DNA of 64,000 nt, from positions 44,928-108,927 of the forward strand of contig CAYPIU010000004.1 in assembly GCA_964410915.1 (NCBI GenBank), given 5' to 3'. The number at the start of each line of letters is the position of its first letter. Within the stretch, counting starts at the first letter, position 1. The translations under genes and the position numbers were made by a program. The notes beneath the pieces are model-generated. The model searched no databases. It was not told where the DNA came from and saw only the letters and a program-made list of their open reading frames with translations. The stretch comes from CAZFJG01 sp964410915. Its GTDB lineage: Bacteria > Synergistota > Synergistia > Synergistales > JAFGMB01. This document shows positions 51,514 through 60,617 of this stretch, piece after piece.

Positions 51514-53337
51514 TTAAACCTCACCCTGGTCACTGAATTCTGCATCAACAGTTTCCTCTTCAGACTCTCCAGAGGAAGGCTGCTCCTGTTCAGTTTGCCC
51601 CTGATCTTCGGACTGTTGATAGAGCCTCTGGGAAAATTCCTGAAGGCTTTTGTTCAGTTTTTCAGTTGAAGCTTTTATAGTTTCAGGATCGTCTCCGGAA
51701 AGAGCGTTTTTAAGTTCTTCTATCTCGGAATTCAGCCTCCCCTTTTCTTCCTCATTTATCTTGTCTCCAAGATCTGCGATAAGTTTCTCAGTACTGTAGA
51801 CAAGTGAATCAGCCTCATTCCTTATTTCGGCCGTTTCCTTTTTCTTTTTGTCCTCTTCTTCCTTTTGCTCAGCCTCTGCTTTCATCTTGTTGATCTCTTC
51901 CTCAGAGAGGTTGGAAGATTGTATCGTTATGTGCTGTTCTTTACCTGTCCCCTTGTCAGAAGCCTTAACATTCAATATACCGTTAGTATCGATATTAAAA
52001 GTCACTTCTACCTGTGGGACACCTCTTGGTGCTGGAGGAATACCATCAAGGACAAAGTTTCCGAGAAGTACATTATCCGCTACCATGGATCTTTCTCCCT
52101 GGTAAACTTTTATATCCACCGCAGGCTGATTATTTGCTGCAGTTGTAAATACCTGGGATTTAGACACAGGTATGGCTGTATTTTTTTCAATTATCTTGGT
52201 AAACACCCCACCAAGGGTTTCGAGTCCAAGCGACAGAGGAGTAACATCCACAAGTACAACATCCTTATGCTCGCCACTCATAATTGCAGCCTGTATTGCA
52301 GCACCGTATGCAACACACTCATCAGGATTGATACCCTTGGTCGGATCCTTTCCTGTGAGTTCCTTGATCTTCTTCTGAACAGCAGGCATCCTCGTTGAAC
52401 CACCGACCAGAAGGACCTTTTCTATCTCTTCTTTTTTCAATCCGGAATCTTTAATAGCCTGCATTGTCGGATTTGCTACCTTGTCAAGAAGATCTCTTGT
52501 CATTTCTTCAAACTTTGCCCTTGTAAGCTTCATTTCGAGATGTTTCGGTCCTGTATCAGTAGCTGTAATGAATGGAAGCGAGATGGTTGTTTCTGCCATG
52601 GATGAAAGTTCGACCTTAGCTTTCTCTGCAGCCTCCCTCAATCTCTGTTTGGCCATACGGTCATTGCGAAGATCAACACCTTCCGTCTTCTTGAACTCAT
52701 TTATCATCCAGTCAACAACCTTCATATCCCAGTCATCACCACCAAGCCTGTTGTTACCAGCGGTGGCGAGAACCTCGAAGACACCTTCACCGACATCGAG
52801 TATGGAAACGTCGAATGTTCCGCCGCCAAGGTCAAAAACAAGGATCTTGTGCTCCCCTTCCTTATTCTCACCATAGGCAAGAGCAGCAGCGGTAGGCTCA
52901 TTTATTATCCTGAGAACTTCCATTCCTGCTATAGTACCGGCATCTTTGGTAGCCTGCCTCTGGGAATCAGTAAAATACGCCGGAACAGTTATTACCGCTT
53001 TTTCTATTGGCTCTCCCAGATAATCCTCTGCATCTACCTTGAGTTTCTGAAGGATCATTGCCGAGATCTCCTGAGGAGTGTAGTTTTTGTTGTCTATGGT
53101 GATCTTTCTCTCTGTACCCATATCTCTCTTGATAGAAGTCACTGTCCTGTCCGAGTTTACTATAGCCTGCCTTTTGGCAAGCTGACCTACCATTTTTTCC
53201 CCTTCTTTGGAAAAAGCTACTATAGAAGGGGTTGTCCTGGTCCCTTCTGCATTTGAAATAATTGTTATCTGTTCGCCTTCTTTTGTAGCTATTACACTAT
53301 TAGTTGTTCCAAGATCGATTCCAACTACTTTAGACAT
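51514..53337 (-). CDS. dnaK: Chaperone DnaK (Hsp70)
   Basis: 607 residues. Nucleotide-binding domain starts VVGIDLGTTNSVIA and has FDLGGGTFDVSILDVG; the linker and substrate domain follow (DVTPLSLGLETLGG). The C-terminal lid ends in an acidic tail. Central gene of hrcA-grpE-dnaK-dnaJ. Confidence 0.98.
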   Translation of the reverse strand: MSKVVGIDLGTTNSVIATKEGEQITIISNAEGTRTTPSIVAFSKEGEKMVGQLAKRQAIVNSDRTVTSIKRDMGTERKITIDNKNYTPQEISAMILQKLKVDAEDYLGEPIEKAVITVPAYFTDSQRQATKDAGTIAGMEVLRIINEPTAAALAYGENKEGEHKILVFDLGGGTFDVSILDVGEGVFEVLATAGNNRLGGDDWDMKVVDWMINEFKKTEGVDLRNDRMAKQRLREAAEKAKVELSSMAETTISLPFITATDTGPKHLEMKLTRAKFEEMTRDLLDKVANPTMQAIKDSGLKKEEIEKVLLVGGSTRMPAVQKKIKELTGKDPTKGINPDECVAYGAAIQAAIMSGEHKDVVLVDVTPLSLGLETLGGVFTKIIEKNTAIPVSKSQVFTTAANNQPAVDIKVYQGERSMVADNVLLGNFVLDGIPPAPRGVPQVEVTFNIDTNGILNVKASDKGTGKEQHITIQSSNLSEEEINKMKAEAEQKEEEDKKKKETAEIRNEADSLVYSTEKLIADLGDKINEEEKGRLNSEIEELKNALSGDDPETIKASTEKLNKSLQEFSQRLYQQSEDQGQTEQEQPSSGESEEETVDAEFSDQGEV

Positions 53338-53425
53338 AAATATTCACCTCTGTAAAATTATTTTTAGTAAAATTCCTTAAATCCAGCCTTGATTGTTCTG
53401 CAGGCTATTTTGTCCAATTATCGTT

Positions 53426-54079
53426 TCATGCAGGATCTTTAGGATCCTGATCTTCTGCGTACCTGCCCACCTCAACTTTCGAGGGCCTTATAACTTTATC
53501 CGAGAGCATAAAACCTTTCTGGAGTTCCCTTAAAACCATTCCATCCTTTTCAGGTTCGTTCACTTCACTCACAAAAACTGCTTCATGCACACGAGGAGAA
53601 AAAGCCGCACCTTCTGCGGGGATAACATCAACACCAAGCTTTTTCAATACATCTACAAACTGCCTTTGAACCATTGATACACCCTTAAGAACATGGGAAA
53701 GATCGTGGTCCTCCTCGACATTGACTGCTCTCTCAAGATTATCAAGGACAGGAAGGAATTCCAGAATTGCCGATTCTGCTGCCAGGCTCTTCTGTTTTGT
53801 CATTTCTCTTTCCTTGCGCTGTCGGAAATTATACATTTCAGCCCTGTGTCTTGCTGCTTCTTCCCTGCTTTCATCCCTTTCTTTTTCAAGAACCTCCAGG
53901 GCAGAGAGAAGTTCTTCTCTTTCTTTTGCCATATCAAGAAGATCATTCACAAGCTCATCCTGTGACCTCTCTTCAGCTTCCTGAGCGGCATTACTGTTTT
54001 CCACTGTTTCATCTATTACATCTTGACCTTCGCCGGCTTTCTTTTTTTTGCCGGAATCATTGTTCTTGTCAGAAATCAT
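53426..54079 (-). CDS. grpE: Nucleotide exchange factor GrpE
   Basis: 217 residues. A charged N-terminal coiled coil with YNFRQRKEREMTKQK leads to the beta-wing domain (VLRELQKGFMLSDKVIRPSKVEVG), the GrpE signature. It releases ADP from DnaK. The N-terminal 50 residues are low in complexity, rich in Glu, Asp and Lys. Confidence 0.95.
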   Translation of the reverse strand: MISDKNNDSGKKKKAGEGQDVIDETVENSNAAQEAEERSQDELVNDLLDMAKEREELLSALEVLEKERDESREEAARHRAEMYNFRQRKEREMTKQKSLAAESAILEFLPVLDNLERAVNVEEDHDLSHVLKGVSMVQRQFVDVLKKLGVDVIPAEGAAFSPRVHEAVFVSEVNEPEKDGMVLRELQKGFMLSDKVIRPSKVEVGRYAEDQDPKDPA

Positions 54080-54097
54080 CGACTAACCTCCCTGTGA

Positions 54098-55102
54098 TCA
54101 TTTGTAAAGACCTCTGAGCATGGACTCAAGCAGGGATATTGATCGTTCATAGTCCATCCTCATAGGTCCTATGAGTCCAAGTACTGCTTTCTGTCCTTCA
54201 TTAACCCTTGAAACTGTAACAAGAGAGCAGTTTTTTATTCCACCTTCAGGGTTATCATCACCAATGGTTACCATGGTACCCTCCTCTGCGGAACATTTTT
54301 CAACAAGATCCGCCAGAGAATTCTCCTCTTCAAGAAGAGAAATAACCGCCTTCAGTTTGCCAATATCCTGAAAATCAGGGAGTCCCAGTAAATGGCTCGT
54401 GCCCCCCGTATAAAGTCTGTAATTCTGTGTCGTCATCATTACATCCATTTGGGCAACAGCTTCGCGACACTCATTGAATATTTTCTCAAGTTCATTCATA
54501 AGATAGGAATAGAGCGAATCCCTGACATTACCCCATAGTTCGCCTGAAGCCACCCTGTTAATTGTCCTTGAAAGCTCATCAAGTACATCCTGTGAAACTT
54601 CCTCAGGTATAATGACCGTTTTGGAATGGACAAGCCCTCCCTGAAGAATTACTATCATAAGTACAGCCGGGCCTCCAAGCCTGAGAAAATCCACCCTCTG
54701 GAGAACAACATCTTCTATGTTGGCAACTGCTGCAATACCGATATAACTCGTGACCTGACCAAGAAGCCTGGAGGTACAGGACATAATGCTCTCAAGATCC
54801 TGCCTTTTGTCACTCATTTGCTTAAGCCACTGCCTCAAACCGGCCGGAGGTGTTCTTCTCCGCTGCATTATGGAATCAACATACAGCTTATATGCTTTTG
54901 GGGCAGGTATCCTGCCTGCAGACGCATGAGGCTGATAAAGATAACCCATCTCTTCAAGATCTGCCATTTCGTTTCTTACAGTTGCAGGACTGCAGCCTTT
55001 TAGATATCTCCTCGCAATGGTTCTTGAACCGGTAGGCTCTCCGGTAGTTATGTATTCATAAACTATCGCAAGTACAACTTCCAGCTGCCTCTCTGTAAGC
55101 AA
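54098..55102 (-). CDS. hrcA: Heat-inducible repressor HrcA
   Basis: 334 residues from the TTG at 55102, which gives MLTERQLEVVLAIVYEYI as in other HrcA proteins and lies nine bases after AAAGAAAGGG; a GTG at 55135 would put the start inside the CIRCE operator. The winged helix includes ATVRNEMADLEEMGYLYQPHASAGRIP. HrcA represses its own operon by binding CIRCE and loses activity on heat shock when GroEL is busy. Confidence 0.93.
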   Translation of the reverse strand: MLTERQLEVVLAIVYEYITTGEPTGSRTIARRYLKGCSPATVRNEMADLEEMGYLYQPHASAGRIPAPKAYKLYVDSIMQRRRTPPAGLRQWLKQMSDKRQDLESIMSCTSRLLGQVTSYIGIAAVANIEDVVLQRVDFLRLGGPAVLMIVILQGGLVHSKTVIIPEEVSQDVLDELSRTINRVASGELWGNVRDSLYSYLMNELEKIFNECREAVAQMDVMMTTQNYRLYTGGTSHLLGLPDFQDIGKLKAVISLLEEENSLADLVEKCSAEEGTMVTIGDDNPEGGIKNCSLVTVSRVNEGQKAVLGLIGPMRMDYERSISLLESMLRGLYK

Positions 55103-55128
55103 CTTCACAAACCCTTTCTTTGGACATA

Positions 55129-55155
55129 TTAGCACTCTCCCCTAATGAGTGCCAA
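55129..55155 (-). promoter_or_regulatory. CIRCE operator of the hrcA operon
   Basis: TTAGCACTC, nine bases, then GAGTGCCAA, one mismatch from the CIRCE consensus (GAGTGCTAA). It lies between the -10 box and the hrcA start, in the untranslated leader, the standard place for HrcA binding. Confidence 0.96.
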
Positions 55156-55175
55156 CCCTTTATTATTCTCTTGGT

Positions 55176-55204
55176 AGATTATCAATGGCAGGCATTATTG
55201 TCAA
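55176..55204 (-). promoter_or_regulatory. Promoter of the hrcA-grpE-dnaK-dnaJ operon
   Basis: TTGACA and TAATCT are separated by 17 bases on the minus strand. The predicted start lies about 15 bases before CIRCE. Confidence 0.75.
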
Positions 55205-55234
55205 GACAGGTCAAATTTTTTTCCGTAAAAAAAC

Positions 55235-55264
55235 TTACATTAATATCTGCCGACTTGGTATACT
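55235..55264 (+). promoter_or_regulatory. Candidate promoter of the phosphatase gene
   Basis: TTACAT and TATACT are separated by 18 bases; predicted start about 40 bases before the ATG at 55311. Confidence 0.45.
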
Positions 55265-55310
55265 GTTTGGGTTCCTATGAGAATACCAGATCATATAAGG
55301 AGAAAAGATC

Positions 55311-55955
55311 ATGTTTAAAGAAGGAAATACAAGAATAATACTTGTCAGGCACGGAGAGTGTCGTGGTAACATTGAAAACCGGTTCAGGGGACGCAAGGAC
55401 TATCCTCTGAATAGTACCGGCCTGAAGCAGGCAGAGGACCTTGCAGAAAATGTATCATCCCTCAAACCGGACAAGATCATTTCAAGCCCACTTACAAGGG
55501 CAAAACAGACTGCCCGGGCCATTGCTGAAAAACTCGGGAATGATTTTGAAACACTTGATGGATTCAATAATATCAGTCTTGGCAGCTGGGAAGGTCGCCT
55601 GAAAACAGAAATTGAGATGGAATTTCCAGATATGTGGAATACATGGATGAATTATCCTGAGGAATTGAAGATCGACGACGGCGAAACTCTTCACCAAACC
55701 CAGAAACGCGCTCTTGATTCCCTTAACCAGGTAGTAGAGGAAAACAGGGGCAAAACAATTCTGATAGTATCCCACAGAACAACTCTGAAACCACTTATCG
55801 CAGCCTGTATCGGGATAAATGCTCCATATTTCTGGAAGATACATATTGATACAGCTTCTTACTCTATTCTGGATCATAATGAAAATACAGGTTACTGTCT
55901 TTTCCAGCTAAATCAGACTCATTTTCTCAAGGATCTGAATATTGAATGGAACTGA
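55311..55955 (+). CDS. Histidine phosphatase family protein
   Basis: 214 residues. The phosphohistidine motif is LVRHGECRGN, and the later catalytic parts SSPLTRAKQTARAIAEKLG and LIVSHRTTLKPLIAACIG complete the branch-1 phosphoglycerate-mutase-like pattern. Substrate not known; alpha-ribazole phosphatase and cofactor-independent roles are possible. AAGGAG lies nine bases upstream. It stands before the folP-folK pair with 138 bases between. Confidence 0.9.
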   Translation: MFKEGNTRIILVRHGECRGNIENRFRGRKDYPLNSTGLKQAEDLAENVSSLKPDKIISSPLTRAKQTARAIAEKLGNDFETLDGFNNISLGSWEGRLKTEIEMEFPDMWNTWMNYPEELKIDDGETLHQTQKRALDSLNQVVEENRGKTILIVSHRTTLKPLIAACIGINAPYFWKIHIDTASYSILDHNENTGYCLFQLNQTHFLKDLNIEWN

Positions 55956-56093
55956 GCTTAAGTTAAATATCATGATAATCCAGATATTTGAAACTTTACT
56001 GGGTTTAGAATATATGAGCACTTTAAAAATTGATTTATAATACTTTCAGGAATCAGAAATACTTTTCAAGAAGATTTGAATAAGGATGAGCAC

Positions 56094-57308
56094 ATGAAAA
56101 TATTTTCAATTGACATTAACAACATAAAAGAACTCTATAATATAATCTCAAAGATCGGAGCTGACCCCAGATCTCTTCCCTTTTTTGGCGCAAAGGACAG
56201 GATACTTCATCTGTACATCAGGGATATGGATCCGAGGGCAGCCAATGCACTCAAACAGGAAATACTCTCAAGGGGAGGAGATCTTATTGTAAGCCGCCAT
56301 ACTATAGACTGCACCGTAAAAACAACGGACGCCCTTCTTATGGCAACAGATAAACAGATCTCTGATCTTCTGAAAAAGCTTGATCATATGCCTTACTGGG
56401 GACTTGATTCAATACAGTCTGAACTCGCAGAAAGGATAAGGGTACTTCGCCGAAAGAGATGGAAAATGGAGTTAGGGGGATCGAGAACCCCTCTTGTCCT
56501 GGACTCATATACCAGGATCATGGGAATAATCAATGTGACACCAGATTCATTCTTCCCTGGAAGCAGGACTTCTCAGGAATATCTTGTTTCAAAAGCATCC
56601 GGAATGCTCAATGATGGGGCCAGGGTACTGGATATAGGAGCCGAATCAACGAGACCCGGAGCCCCACCCGTCGATCAGGATGAGGAGATATCCAGGCTTG
56701 TTCCAGCAATAAAAACATTACGCCGCAACTTTCCGGACGCCTGTATTTCCGCTGATACCTATAAAGCTGGAACCGCTGAGCAGGCCCTTGCCGCTGGCGC
56801 TGATATAATAAATGATATTTCTGGACTTTCATACAGCCATGATCTTGCTTCAGCAGTCGCTGAATATAATGCAATACTTGTGATTGGACATATAAGGGGT
56901 AAACCCCTGACAATGCAGCAATCCCCATTCTATAACGATCCGATAACAGAAATAACTGAAGAACTTGAGAAGAGTATAGAAATCGCCCTTGGACAAAAGG
57001 TAAGCGAAAATCGTATAATTGTCGATCCTGGTATAGGATTTGGCAAGAGACAATGTGATAACCTTTCGATCCTTAAACATATTAATTCCTTTAAAAGTTT
57101 AGGCTTTCCTCTCCTTGTCGGGCACTCAAGAAAGGGATTTATCGGCAGAATAACCAGCGAAAAGGATCCGGAAGAAAGACTTGACGGCACTCTTGCCGTT
57201 TCATCATTATGTGCCCTGAGGGAAATTGAAATGATCCGGGTTCACGATGTTCTTCAGAACAGGAACGCCATAAAAGTTTTGAATGCGATCAAGGAGGTCC
57301 AGTCTTGA
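56094..57308 (+). CDS. folP: Dihydropteroate synthase with N-terminal extension
   Basis: 404 residues from the ATG at 56094 (AAGGA six bases upstream; a TTG at 56076 is less well placed). The C-terminal 270 residues are DHPS: IMGIINVTPDSFFPGS, GAESTRPGA, ADIINDISG, IVDPGIGFGK and VGHSRKGFIG. The first 130 residues (KIFSIDINNIKELYNII to about 135) are not part of the usual enzyme and recall the extensions of some clostridial FolP proteins. DHPS joins the pterin to p-aminobenzoate. Overlaps folK by four bases; folB is missing between them. Confidence 0.93.
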   Translation: MKIFSIDINNIKELYNIISKIGADPRSLPFFGAKDRILHLYIRDMDPRAANALKQEILSRGGDLIVSRHTIDCTVKTTDALLMATDKQISDLLKKLDHMPYWGLDSIQSELAERIRVLRRKRWKMELGGSRTPLVLDSYTRIMGIINVTPDSFFPGSRTSQEYLVSKASGMLNDGARVLDIGAESTRPGAPPVDQDEEISRLVPAIKTLRRNFPDACISADTYKAGTAEQALAAGADIINDISGLSYSHDLASAVAEYNAILVIGHIRGKPLTMQQSPFYNDPITEITEELEKSIEIALGQKVSENRIIVDPGIGFGKRQCDNLSILKHINSFKSLGFPLLVGHSRKGFIGRITSEKDPEERLDGTLAVSSLCALREIEMIRVHDVLQNRNAIKVLNAIKEVQS

Positions 57309-57796
57309 CAAAAGCAGCCCTTTCATTCGGTGCAAACGTCGGCAACAGGCTTGGCAATATTAAAAAAGCATTACGTATTTTGCAGTCCAACGGAATAAAT
57401 ATCCTAAAAAAGAGCGATGTTTTTGAAACACAACCTTTTGGAATCGAAAACCAGCCTCGATTCCTCAATGCCTGTGCGATCATCGAAACATCACTCGAAC
57501 CTCTGGAACTCCTGGAACTTGTCAAGAAGATCGAGATGGAGATCGGACGCATAACCAGAGAGAGATGGGGACCAAGGGAAATAGATATCGATATACTGTT
57601 TATGGGCAATATTCATATTCAGTCTGATAAACTTACGATCCCTCATAAGGGCATCCAGGAACGGAGCTTTGTTCTTGAACCTCTTTGTCAAATATCCCCG
57701 GAATGGATACACCCGGTTCTGGACCAGTCAGCAGAGTCACTGATGCAAAAACTGGACTCAAAAGATAACTCAGTTTTAAAGATAGCGGGATTATAG
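57305..57796 (+). CDS. folK: 2-amino-4-hydroxy-6-hydroxymethyldihydropteridine pyrophosphokinase
   Basis: 163 residues from a TTG overlapping the folP stop. The HPPK signature is complete: RERWGPREIDIDILFMGN, with SFGANVGNRLGNIKKAL at the start and SDVFETQPFG. It activates the pterin for FolP. In many genomes folB lies between folP and folK or is fused to folK; here it is absent. Confidence 0.95.
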   Translation: MTKAALSFGANVGNRLGNIKKALRILQSNGINILKKSDVFETQPFGIENQPRFLNACAIIETSLEPLELLELVKKIEMEIGRITRERWGPREIDIDILFMGNIHIQSDKLTIPHKGIQERSFVLEPLCQISPEWIHPVLDQSAESLMQKLDSKDNSVLKIAGL

Positions 57797-57803
57797 AATC
57801 AGC

Positions 57804-58565
57804 ATGAAGAAGATCAGATCAAAACAGTTTTTCCCATTATCAACAGTAATTATGATCTTTTATCTCCTGCTGACACTTCCTGCCTCTCAGGGATATGCAT
57901 ATTCCAGGGTCCTGAGTTCCCCTTCAAGCCCTGTTTATTTTTCGATCGAGCAGAGAAAATACGAGGGAGGATCTATCAGACAGGCCTTCCTCCGAACATC
58001 CTCACAGACCCTCAGTATACCTGAGATCGAAGGGATGGTCCTATTACCTGAAAATAAAACTCTCTTTAAGGAACTTGACGGTGACAGGATCAATGATACT
58101 GTCTGGCAGATATTTCTGAAAGATAACAACGGGAAAAAAATGATCTTATGGACAATTACCCTTTCAAAAAGCAGGACAGGATGGTTATTCCTGACACCCT
58201 TCTCGGAAAACAGATGGGGAAAGATCCCTTTTAATATTAATGTACCCGAAAATATTCTCCTTTATTTTTCACCAGAAACTCCTGACTATCATGGTGCATC
58301 CCAGAGAAATGGTAAAAACGTGCTGACCTTCGCATATACTATCAGGATTACTGACGAAGGACCGACTCTTGTAATAGCTCCACCAGTATATGACAGTATA
58401 TACGACATAACATCAATGGTAGCGGCAACCGAAAATGACTCAAAAATGAAGTTTGTTTATAAGATGATGCTTGGAGATTACGGTAAGATGCTAACCGGTA
58501 AAATGCCATCAAGGGAAGCTATCCTTAATTTCGAGTGGAATATAATCACAGACTTTGAGTGGTAA
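57804..58565 (+). CDS. Secreted hypothetical protein
   Basis: 253 residues. An N-terminal signal peptide (FFPLSTVIMIFYLLLTLPASQGYA) is clear, with cleavage expected near Ala-Tyr. The rest is beta-rich, polar, and has no recognised domain or cysteines. It starts seven bases after folK, so it probably shares the transcript, although a folate role is not implied. Function unknown. Confidence 0.7.
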   Translation: MKKIRSKQFFPLSTVIMIFYLLLTLPASQGYAYSRVLSSPSSPVYFSIEQRKYEGGSIRQAFLRTSSQTLSIPEIEGMVLLPENKTLFKELDGDRINDTVWQIFLKDNNGKKMILWTITLSKSRTGWLFLTPFSENRWGKIPFNINVPENILLYFSPETPDYHGASQRNGKNVLTFAYTIRITDEGPTLVIAPPVYDSIYDITSMVAATENDSKMKFVYKMMLGDYGKMLTGKMPSREAILNFEWNIITDFEW

Positions 58566-58619
58566 TAGTTTTGAGAGGGTAAATCTTGTGAAGATATTAC
58601 CCTCTCAAACACTTTACAT

Positions 58620-59093
58620 TCAGATCTCCAGAGTTACCTTTACCTCTTCCAGCACTGCATTAACATGACCTTTTACCTTTACATTTTCCCAGATCTTTCT
58701 GACAATGCCTTCTGGATCTATCAACACTGTGGACCTTGAAACCCCCATGTACTCTTTCCCATACATCTTTTTCATTTTCCAGAAACCCATTTTTTCAATT
58801 ATTTCATGTTCATTATCACTTAATATTGGATATTGAAGATCCAGCTTTTCTGCAAAAAGAGCGTGCTTTTTCACTCTATCCGGACTTAAACCAACAACAG
58901 ATACACCATACTCTTCAAAAAGGGGCAGACTGTCCCTGAATTCTGATGCCTCTGTTGTTCAGCCTGGAGTTAAGTCTTTGACATAGATGAAAAGGACAGC
59001 CCATTTACCCAAAAGGTCATCCGTGCATAAGCTTTCGCCTTTCTGGTCTTCAAGACAGAAAGAAAATATTGGGCATCCTTCGGTTAAAGCCAT
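58620..59093 (-). CDS. Selenocysteine-containing peroxiredoxin (Bcp type)
   Basis: 157 residues when the in-frame TGA at 58959-58961 is read as selenocysteine (residue 45). The site is DLTPGUTTEASEFRD, where Bcp/PrxQ peroxiredoxins have TPGCTTEA. The frame is open and conserved on both sides: WAVLFIYVKD before, GVSVVGLSPD and GVSRSTVLIDPEGIVRKIW after, so this is not decay. Peroxiredoxins reduce peroxides; selenium should speed the step. An ordinary ORF caller keeps only the part after 58874. It is the last gene of the kor-peroxiredoxin series. Confidence 0.88.
58921..58937 (-). promoter_or_regulatory. Candidate SECIS hairpin
   Basis: AGGG and CCCU with a nine-base loop, 21 bases after the UGA codon on the message. 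Bacterial SECIS elements usually place their loop 16-37 bases after UGA. The stem is short, so the call is tentative. Confidence 0.3.
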
Positions 59094-59127
59094 TACCAGC
59101 CATCCTTCCTACTGAGATATTTAAATA

Positions 59128-59718
59128 TCAGTCAAAATCTACTTTTGGTGTAGTATGAATACCTACAGCCTCAAGATCCTGCATGCATATCAGTTTACCC
59201 TTGTGATCAGTAAGACATTTCTGGATCTCCCTGTCAAGGTCAATACTTGCACTCTGGTAATCAGTGAGCAGATCCTCAATTTCCCTTAGATCCGGCTGCT
59301 CTGTCAGCTCATATGTCCTCGCAAAGATCACTTCCATTTTTTCATTCAGAAGGATCAGTGCTCTCTCGGAAAAACCGTCAGTTTCCCTGAAAATACCCAT
59401 TTGCCGAGCAACTTTTCCATGCGGCCAGAAATCAGAGAGAAGCCTCAGCCTTTCTACCCCGATCTCTTTGGCCCATGCCTTTTTACTGGGAACTGTATCA
59501 ACACTTATACCAAGAGGAACAGTATTCAGTTTTTCAAAAAGTTCGAGCCTTACATCAAGCCTGTTCATTTCCTCGCTGCAGATACGTGTCCAGGCGAGAG
59601 GGTGAAAACATAGAAGTACATTTTTCCCATTAAGATCCGAAAGTGTCAGATCTTCATTATGTTGATCCTTAAGCGTAAAATCCTGAACCTCTGAACCAAG
59701 TTCTACAAGTTTTTCCAT
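59128..59718 (-). CDS. Peroxiredoxin (AhpC/TSA-like)
   Basis: 196 residues. Thioredoxin fold with peroxidatic Cys47 in FHPLAWTRICSEEMN, GVERLRLLSDFWPHGKVARQMGIF after it, and an extra C-terminal tail of about 45 residues carrying two more cysteines (IQKCLTDHKGKLICMQ). Acts on peroxides using thiol reductants. Lies between korB and the selenocysteine peroxiredoxin, about 32 bases from each, so all are probably on one transcript. Confidence 0.88.
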   Translation of the reverse strand: MEKLVELGSEVQDFTLKDQHNEDLTLSDLNGKNVLLCFHPLAWTRICSEEMNRLDVRLELFEKLNTVPLGISVDTVPSKKAWAKEIGVERLRLLSDFWPHGKVARQMGIFRETDGFSERALILLNEKMEVIFARTYELTEQPDLREIEDLLTDYQSASIDLDREIQKCLTDHKGKLICMQDLEAVGIHTTPKVDFD

Positions 59719-59750
59719 AACACAGGATTCCCCCTTTTTTGGTTTTTCGT

Positions 59751-60617
59751 TTATTTATAACTGTCAATAAGCTTCGAAAGTTTTTCTGTATCTGGCCTGC
59801 GCATGTAAAGCGGCGTTTCAGATCTCTCATAGAGCGGCTGGTTTTCTTCAAATGTATTTTTATTTGTGTCAGAAAAGATAACTCCAAGAGCAAGCTTATC
59901 CTTTCTGACAGAGATCCTGAATGCTTCTACGGCATCCGAAGGGTCATGGTCCTCCCCCAGGTAGTATGTATTTTCTTTAAACCACTGATAGGTGTTTACC
60001 TTGTTGAAGGATACGCATGGCTGAAAAATATCAACAAGTGCATAACCTTTATGTAATATTGCTTTCATTATTATATCTTTTGTTTTTTCAACATCCCCTG
60101 CAAAAGCTCTCGCCACAAAGGATGCATTCTGGGCTATAGCTATGGCCAGTGGATTGACCGGCTCGTTGATGACTCCTTCGACCTGCAGGGGGGTCTTGAA
60201 ACCTATCTGACTGGTTGGTGAAGCCTGCCCCTTGGTAAGACCGTAAACCATATTGTTAAAGACAAGATTGGTAATATCAGGATTCCTTCTGATAGTGTGC
60301 AGAAAATGATTTCCCCCCTCACCATACATATCCCCGTCTCCTCCAATTGCTATTACATTGAGCCCGGGATTAGATACTTTTATAGCTGTTGCATTTGAAA
60401 GGGCTCTTCCATGCAGTCCATTAAAAAAGTGGGATTTCATAAAATGAGGAGTTTTGCCAGCCTGTCCTATTCCAGATACCAGAACTACATTTTCGGGACC
60501 AATAGCAAGTTCAGCAAGGGCACTTTTAAGTGAATCCATGATCTTGAAATCTCCACATCCCGGACACCACTGAATGTCAACATCTTTCAGGTCAAAAACA
60601 GAAGGATCCATGATCAT
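59751..60617 (-). CDS. korB: 2-oxoacid:ferredoxin oxidoreductase, beta subunit
   Basis: 288 residues. The thiamine diphosphate domain has IQWCPGCGDFKIM with the first cluster cysteines, GDGDMYGEGGNHFLHTIRRNPD and NMVYGLTKGQASPTS. With the alpha-gamma partner it turns a 2-oxo acid and CoA to acyl-CoA, CO2 and reduced ferredoxin. It overlaps korA by four bases. Best resembles 2-oxoglutarate-type enzymes; the substrate is unproven. Confidence 0.9.
   Translation of the reverse strand: MIMDPSVFDLKDVDIQWCPGCGDFKIMDSLKSALAELAIGPENVVLVSGIGQAGKTPHFMKSHFFNGLHGRALSNATAIKVSNPGLNVIAIGGDGDMYGEGGNHFLHTIRRNPDITNLVFNNMVYGLTKGQASPTSQIGFKTPLQVEGVINEPVNPLAIAIAQNASFVARAFAGDVEKTKDIIMKAILHKGYALVDIFQPCVSFNKVNTYQWFKENTYYLGEDHDPSDAVEAFRISVRKDKLALGVIFSDTNKNTFEENQPLYERSETPLYMRRPDTEKLSKLIDSYK

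Noticed and set aside
51848..53256. Plus-strand ORFs over dnaK
   Set aside because: Long frames antisense to dnaK are a known effect of its codon use; no features of real proteins were seen.
55103..55135. A longer hrcA start at GTG 55135
   Set aside because: That codon lies within the CIRCE operator and the extra residues are not HrcA-like.
58620..58874. A separate 84-residue peroxiredoxin fragment or pseudogene
   Set aside because: The upstream frame is intact and conserved, and the only interruption is a TGA at the catalytic residue where selenocysteine is known in the family.
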